Shown here in pieces: positions 40,934 through 44,636 of a stretch of DNA of 44,636 bases. A program made the translations under genes and the position numbers. This stretch comes from Streptomyces sp. A012304 (GTDB lineage Bacteria > Actinomycetota > Actinomycetes > Streptomycetales > Streptomycetaceae): NCBI RefSeq assembly GCF_026008495.1, contig NZ_BQUN01000112.1, forward strand, positions 273,111-317,746, read 5' to 3'. The notes beneath the pieces were generated by a model that had not been told where the DNA came from, ran no database searches, and was given only the letters and a program-made list of their open reading frames with translations. Position 1 is the stretch's first letter; every line of letters begins with the position of its first letter.

Positions 40934-42082
40934 TCAGGCGGCGGGGCGGCCGCCGCGCGGGAGCGGACCCCTCTCAGGCCCCGACGGCCCGTCGGCCGTG
41001 CCCGGCTCGACCACGAGCGGACGGGCCGTGGCCAGGCCCGCCAGCAGGCCCGCGCCGACCGACACGGCGGTGAAGCTGAGCGCGTTGCCGACCGCGGCGA
41101 CGGCCGCCAGCGCCGTGAGCGCGGCGCCGGCGGTGAGGACGACCGGGGTCGGGCGCGAGGAGCGCCACAGGGCGAACAGCAGCCAGCAGAAGGCGGCCGC
41201 CAGCAGCAGCACCCCGACGACCCCCTGCTCCGCGGCCATCTGCAACGGCGCGGAGTGCGGCTTGCCGTCGGACACGGTCGACAGGGCCGCGGTCGGGCTC
41301 AGTTCCCCGAATCGCCCTGGTCCCACGCCGAGACCGAGGTCGTGGCGCGCCAGGCGCAGGGCGTCGCGCCACAGGTCGACCCGGCGCGGTGTCAGCTGGT
41401 CCTCCAGGGACGCGGCGAGCCCACCGGGCAGCGCGTTCCCGGCCACCGCCCAGAACAGCGCCGTCATCGCCGTCGCGGCCACGGCCAGCCCCGCGAGCCC
41501 CGGCCCCCGGTGACGCACGCGTCCGGCCGCCAGGGAGCACAGCAGGACGGCGCAGCAGGTCACGACCGCGGTGGTCGAACCCAGCGCGGCCCCCGTCACC
41601 GCGCTGCCGCACGCCAGCAGGCGCAGGGCGAGCCGCAGGGCGGGCACGGGCGTGGCCCAGGCCGCGCAGCACGCGGCACCGGCCGACAGGGTCAGCACCG
41701 CGGCGGTGGCGCCCGCGTGTCCGAGCGGGCCGGCGAACTCGGGGCCCGGGGTGAGCCGCGGCAGCGCCACCGTCAGACAGAGCCCGCTCAGTGCGGCGGC
41801 GCACGGCGCGGCGACGGGCAGCAGCGCGCCGAAGATCCGCCCCGCCGCGTATCCGGCGGCCACGGCGAGAACCGCCAGCAGCACGCCCTCCGGACGCCCG
41901 CCGTGCGCGGTCGCGGTGATGAGCGACCAGGTCGCGCAGGCGCCGAGCACCGCCACACCGGCCGTGTCGGAGACGACGCGCCGGTCCGAGGGCCTGTCGC
42001 GGGCTCCGCCCTGAGAAACGTTTCGTCTGTGATCGTCGTCCGCGTCCTGACCGGCCGCGGAGGCCATCCCCGTGAACCGCAC
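40934..42082 (-). CDS. O-antigen ligase-like polytopic membrane protein
   Basis: This protein of about 382 residues has ten or so hydrophobic helices. A single larger loop contains DLWRDALRLARHDLGLGVGP and GRFGELSP followed by KPHSAPLQMAAEQGVVG, which corresponds to the Wzy_C/O-antigen ligase signature, where a histidine before the leucine-rich helix is catalytic. Such proteins join or polymerise lipid-linked glycans outside the membrane. The GTG at 42082 has GGGGGG close upstream; an ATG five codons later is the alternative. No glycan gene cluster surrounds it, so the acceptor is unknown. Confidence 0.87.
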   Translation of the reverse strand: MRFTGMASAAGQDADDDHRRNVSQGGARDRPSDRRVVSDTAGVAVLGACATWSLITATAHGGRPEGVLLAVLAVAAGYAAGRIFGALLPVAAPCAAALSGLCLTVALPRLTPGPEFAGPLGHAGATAAVLTLSAGAACCAAWATPVPALRLALRLLACGSAVTGAALGSTTAVVTCCAVLLCSLAAGRVRHRGPGLAGLAVAATAMTALFWAVAGNALPGGLAASLEDQLTPRRVDLWRDALRLARHDLGLGVGPGRFGELSPTAALSTVSDGKPHSAPLQMAAEQGVVGVLLLAAAFCWLLFALWRSSRPTPVVLTAGAALTALAAVAAVGNALSFTAVSVGAGLLAGLATARPLVVEPGTADGPSGPERGPLPRGGRPAA

Positions 42083-42259
42083 GCGTCCCCCCGAACCCGG
42101 TTTCCCCGCGACCGTTTCGCACCCCGGCCGCCCCGCGCGACAGGAGCTCTGGCTCACCGTAACGGCTGATGGGCGGTTTGTGGATGACTCGCGCGGAAAA
42201 CGGACGGTCCGGGCCGGTACGGTCGCCCACCGCGCTGTCGGCCAAAAGGTGACTCGCCG

Positions 42260-42265
42260 TACACT
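42260..42265 (+). promoter_or_regulatory. Probable -10 element of lnt
   Basis: TACACT ends 6 nt before the GTG start of lnt and no ribosome binding site is visible, so the mRNA is probably leaderless. No good -35 is seen at 17-18 bp. Confidence 0.5.
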
Positions 42266-42271
42266 CCCGGA

Positions 42272-43876
42272 GTGACCGTCACCGCAACTTCCGTGGACCG
42301 GCCGGACCAGCTGGAGCCCACGCCCGCGCCGTCGCGCGGCACACGGCTCCGGCGCCTCGTCCCCGCCGCCACCGCGGCGCTCTCCGGAGTGCTCCTCTAC
42401 GTCAGCTTCCCGCCGCGCCCCCTGTGGTGGCTGGCCATGCCCGCCTTCGCCCTCCTCGGCTGGGTGCTGCGCGGCCGCGGCTGGAAGGCGGCCCTGGGCC
42501 TCGGCTACCTCTTCGGACTGGGCTTCCTGCTGCCGCTGCTGGTGTGGACCGGTGTCGAGGTCGGCCCCGGCCCCTGGCTCGCCCTCGTGGTCATCGAGGC
42601 GGTCTTCGTCGCGCTGGTCGGCGTCGGCGTGGCGGCGGTGTCCAGGCTGCCGGGCTGGCCGGTGTGGGCGGCCGCGCTGTGGACCGCCGGTGAGGCGGCC
42701 CGCGCGCGTGCCCCGTTCGGCGGTTTCCCGTGGGGCAAGATCGCCTTCGGCCAGGCGGACGGCGTCTTCCTGCCGCTCGCCGCGGTGGGCGGCACGCCCG
42801 TGCTCGGCTTCGCGGTCGTCCTGTGCGGGTTCGGGCTGTACGAGGCCGTGCGCCTGGCGCTCCAGTGGCGGCACACGCGTGAGGTGCGGCGGTCGGCCGC
42901 CGCGCTGGCACTGCTCAGCGTCGCCGTGCCGGTCGTGGCGGCCGTGGCCGCCCGCCCGCTGGTGAGCGACAAGGCGGAGAACGGGACGGTGACGGTCGCC
43001 GCCATCCAGGGCAACGTGCCGCGCCTCGGCCTGGACTTCAACGCCCAGCGCCGAGCCGTCCTCGACTACCACGCGCGTGAGACGCTGCGGCTGGCCGCCG
43101 AGGTCAAGGCGGGCAACGTGACCCGGCCCGACTTCGTGCTGTGGCCCGAGAACTCCTCCGACATCGACCCCTTCGCCAACCCGGACGCGGCCGCCGTGAT
43201 CGAGGACGCGGCCAAGGCCATCGGCGTGCCCATCTCGGTCGGCGGGGTCGTCGAACGCGACGGCAAGCTCTACAACGAGCAGATCCTGTGGGACCCGGTG
43301 AAGGGCCCCACCCAGACCTACGACAAGCGGCAGGTCCAGCCGTTCGGCGAGTACCTCCCGCTGCGCTCGCTCATCGGGGCCATCAACTCCGAGTGGACCT
43401 CGATGGTCCGCCAGGACTTCAGCCGGGGCGGCAAGCCGGGCGTGTTCGACGTCGGCGGCACCGAGGTCGGCCTCGCCACCTGCTACGAGGCGGCCTTCGA
43501 CTGGGCCGTGCGCGACACGGTCACCCACGGCGCCCAGCTGATCTCCGTGCCGAGCAACAACGCCACCTTCGACCGCAGCGAGATGACCTACCAGCAGCTC
43601 GCCATGTCCCGGGTCCGCGCGGTCGAGCACAGCCGGACCGTCACCGTGCCCGTGACCAGCGGCGTCAGCGCGATCATCATGCCGGACGGGAGGATCACCC
43701 AGAAGACCGGCATGTTCGTGGCGGACTCCCTGGTGCAGAAGGTGCCCCTGCGCTCCTCGGAGACCCCGGCGACGCGGATGGGCATCCTTCCGGAGATCGC
43801 CCTGGTGCTCGTCGCCGCGGGCGGCCTGGCCTGGGCGATCGGCGCGGGGGTGCGAGGGCGGCGGGCCCAGGCGTAA
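42272..43876 (+). CDS. lnt: Apolipoprotein N-acyltransferase
   Basis: This 534-residue membrane enzyme N-acylates the terminal cysteine of lipoproteins. About seven transmembrane helices (residues 30-230) precede a nitrilase-fold domain. All three catalytic residues are present: Glu293 in LWPENSSD, Lys352 in YDKRQVQPFGEYLP and Cys404 in ATCYEAAF. Membrane-access-loop features such as NAQRR are also seen, and a final helix lies at the C-terminus. Actinobacteria often have one or two Lnt copies, sometimes fused to dolichol-phosphate mannose synthase; this one is not fused. It starts at GTG, probably leaderless. Confidence 0.96.
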   Translation: MTVTATSVDRPDQLEPTPAPSRGTRLRRLVPAATAALSGVLLYVSFPPRPLWWLAMPAFALLGWVLRGRGWKAALGLGYLFGLGFLLPLLVWTGVEVGPGPWLALVVIEAVFVALVGVGVAAVSRLPGWPVWAAALWTAGEAARARAPFGGFPWGKIAFGQADGVFLPLAAVGGTPVLGFAVVLCGFGLYEAVRLALQWRHTREVRRSAAALALLSVAVPVVAAVAARPLVSDKAENGTVTVAAIQGNVPRLGLDFNAQRRAVLDYHARETLRLAAEVKAGNVTRPDFVLWPENSSDIDPFANPDAAAVIEDAAKAIGVPISVGGVVERDGKLYNEQILWDPVKGPTQTYDKRQVQPFGEYLPLRSLIGAINSEWTSMVRQDFSRGGKPGVFDVGGTEVGLATCYEAAFDWAVRDTVTHGAQLISVPSNNATFDRSEMTYQQLAMSRVRAVEHSRTVTVPVTSGVSAIIMPDGRITQKTGMFVADSLVQKVPLRSSETPATRMGILPEIALVLVAAGGLAWAIGAGVRGRRAQA

Positions 43877-43962
43877 CGGGCGGGCGGGGGCGTGCCGCGT
43901 CCCCGCTCCTACGGCCCTCGTACGTTCCCTGCGCGCCTCCGAGGGGCGGTGCCGGTCCCGGA

Positions 43963-43968
43963 TAGGGT
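43963..43968 (+). promoter_or_regulatory. Probable -10 element of the NUDIX gene
   Basis: TAGGGT ends 6 nt before the ATG at 43975. The same hexamer and spacing occur before the SDR gene (44497-44502). No ribosome binding site is visible. Confidence 0.5.
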
Positions 43969-43974
43969 CGGCGC

Positions 43975-44454
43975 ATGGCAACTCCTGACTTCATTCGTGA
44001 GATCCGGGCCACCGCCGGTCATCAGCTGCTCTGGCTCCCCGGCGTCAGCGCCGTCGTCTTCGACGACGAGGGCCGGGTGCTGCTCGGGCAGCGGACGGAC
44101 AACCACCAGTGGACCGTGATCACGGGCATCCCCGACCCGGGTGAGCAGCCGGCGGAGTGCGCCGTGCGGGAGGTGTACGAGGAGACGGGCGTGCGGTGCG
44201 TGCCCGAGCGGGTCGTGCTCGTCCGCTCCGGGAGAGAAGTCGAGTACCCCAACGGCGACCGGTGCCAGTTCATGGACATCACCTTCCGCTGCCGTGCCGT
44301 CGGCGGAGAGGCGCGGGTCAACGACGACGAGTCCCTGGCGGTCGGCTGGTTCGCGGTGGACGCCCTGCCCGTCATGCGCGAACGGCAGCTGTTCCGCATC
44401 AAGCAGGCACTCTCCGACGAACCCACATGGTTCGAGACCATGAGTTCCGAGTGA
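43975..44454 (+). CDS. NUDIX hydrolase
   Basis: This is a 159-residue single-domain NUDIX protein. The NUDIX box GX5EX7REVYEETGV is complete at about residues 54-76, and SAVVFDDEGRVLLGQRTDNH and WTVITGIPDPGEQP precede it. The late IKQALSDEPTW is common in Streptomyces paralogues. It hydrolyses a nucleoside diphosphate linked to another group; the exact substrate is unknown. The ATG is probably leaderless. Confidence 0.94.
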   Translation: MATPDFIREIRATAGHQLLWLPGVSAVVFDDEGRVLLGQRTDNHQWTVITGIPDPGEQPAECAVREVYEETGVRCVPERVVLVRSGREVEYPNGDRCQFMDITFRCRAVGGEARVNDDESLAVGWFAVDALPVMRERQLFRIKQALSDEPTWFETMSSE

Positions 44455-44496
44455 AGTGTGGGGTGTGACCACATGGGACGAGGGGCGGAGGCTGCC

Positions 44497-44502
44497 TAGG
44501 GT
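44497..44502 (+). promoter_or_regulatory. Probable -10 element of the SDR gene
   Basis: TAGGGT ends 6 nt before the ATG at 44509, the same layout as the preceding NUDIX gene, implying a leaderless mRNA. Confidence 0.45.
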
Positions 44503-44508
44503 CGGGAC

Positions 44509-44636
44509 ATGACCACGCCCCCCGCCGCCCCGGTCCCCCACACCCCCTCCCTCGACCTCGGCGGACGCACCGCTCTCGTCACCGGCGCCGCCGGCGGCAT
44601 CGGCCGCGCCTGTGCGCTGCGGCTGGGGGGGGGCGG
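44509..44636 (+). CDS. Short-chain dehydrogenase/reductase, 5' part only
   Basis: Only the first 42 codons are in the window. After a proline-rich lead, LGGRTALVTGAAGGIGRACA carries the NAD(P)-binding TGxxxGIG motif of SDR enzymes, so this is an oxidoreductase of unknown substrate. The gene runs off the right edge. The last bases form a run of nine G followed by CGG, which reads as extra glycines where SDRs usually have an alanine-rich helix; a sequencing or contig-end error is possible. Confidence 0.85.
   Translation, partial: MTTPPAAPVPHTPSLDLGGRTALVTGAAGGIGRACALRLGGG

Noticed and set aside
42072..42275. 67-residue plus-strand ORF before lnt
   Set aside because: It overlaps the start of the O-antigen-ligase-like gene and the lnt promoter, has no ribosome binding site, and its composition is not convincing.
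1..44636. Biosynthetic gene cluster, prophage, integrative element or CRISPR array
   Set aside because: I see no PKS/NRPS/terpene core genes, no integrase, transposase, capsid or portal genes, and no regularly spaced repeat-spacer pattern. The only tandem array (12010-12205) has no spacers.

Overview
The window looks like a Streptomyces chromosome, or that of a close relative. It has very high G+C, GC-rich third codon positions, many GTG starts, leaderless genes whose -10 hexamer sits 6-7 nt before the start codon, mycothiol-dependent enzyme families, DUF574-type methyltransferases, and TerD, ROK and TetR/MarR genes. I count 37 genes I would call complete, one gene cut by the right edge, and three short broken remnants. 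I saw no rRNA, CRISPR array, transposase, integrase or phage module.

Layout. 44-10046: a kinase-NUDIX fusion, an M20 peptidase, a geranylgeranyl-reductase-like flavoprotein, a divergent pair (F420-type oxidoreductase and TetR regulator) around twin palindromes, a drug exporter with a divergent MarR regulator flanked by two DinB/mycothiol-type enzymes, and a DUF574 methyltransferase. 10047-10739: no intact protein gene. It holds a protein remnant, two strong hairpins and, on the minus strand, a cloverleaf RNA with the features of a non-canonical tRNA-Gly(UCC). 10740-16202: an MFS transporter, a tandem-repeat block, a two-domain glyoxalase-like protein, an MFS transporter fused to three carboxypeptidase-regulatory-like repeats, and two small overlapping genes. 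16203-16796: a junction of gene remnants, including the last 40 codons of an acyl-CoA ligase. 16797-18539: a SIS isomerase and class II aldolase operon. 18526-25178: an rRNA-type methyltransferase, AlkB, a ROK regulator, a beta-hydroxyacid dehydrogenase, a DUF1272 protein, and a TetR / DUF4865 / phosphotriesterase-family operon. 25408-31991: an anti-sigma-type ATPase, a cysteine desulfhydrase-like PLP enzyme, an SRPBCC protein, a DeoR regulator and a large membrane protein with a GHSQG hydrolase motif. 32028-44636: a beta-helix/AAA+ protein, an Rv1733c-like protein, a MOSC protein, a double TerD protein, an HpnB-like glycosyltransferase, a MurI-like racemase, an O-antigen-ligase-like protein, apolipoprotein N-acyltransferase, a NUDIX hydrolase and the start of an SDR.

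Themes. Several units look like self-contained, regulator-controlled detoxification cassettes: TetR/F420 reductase, MarR/exporter, and TetR/DUF4865/lactonase. In each, I can see an inverted repeat placed to control the promoter. The right third leans towards the cell envelope. The most interesting item is the tRNA-Gly-like gene at 10465-10534. It keeps the glycyl-tRNA identity bases but has GUGC where GTPsiC is expected, which recalls the staphylococcal glycyl-tRNAs reserved for cell-wall synthesis. All functional calls come from reading motifs by eye; no database search was run.
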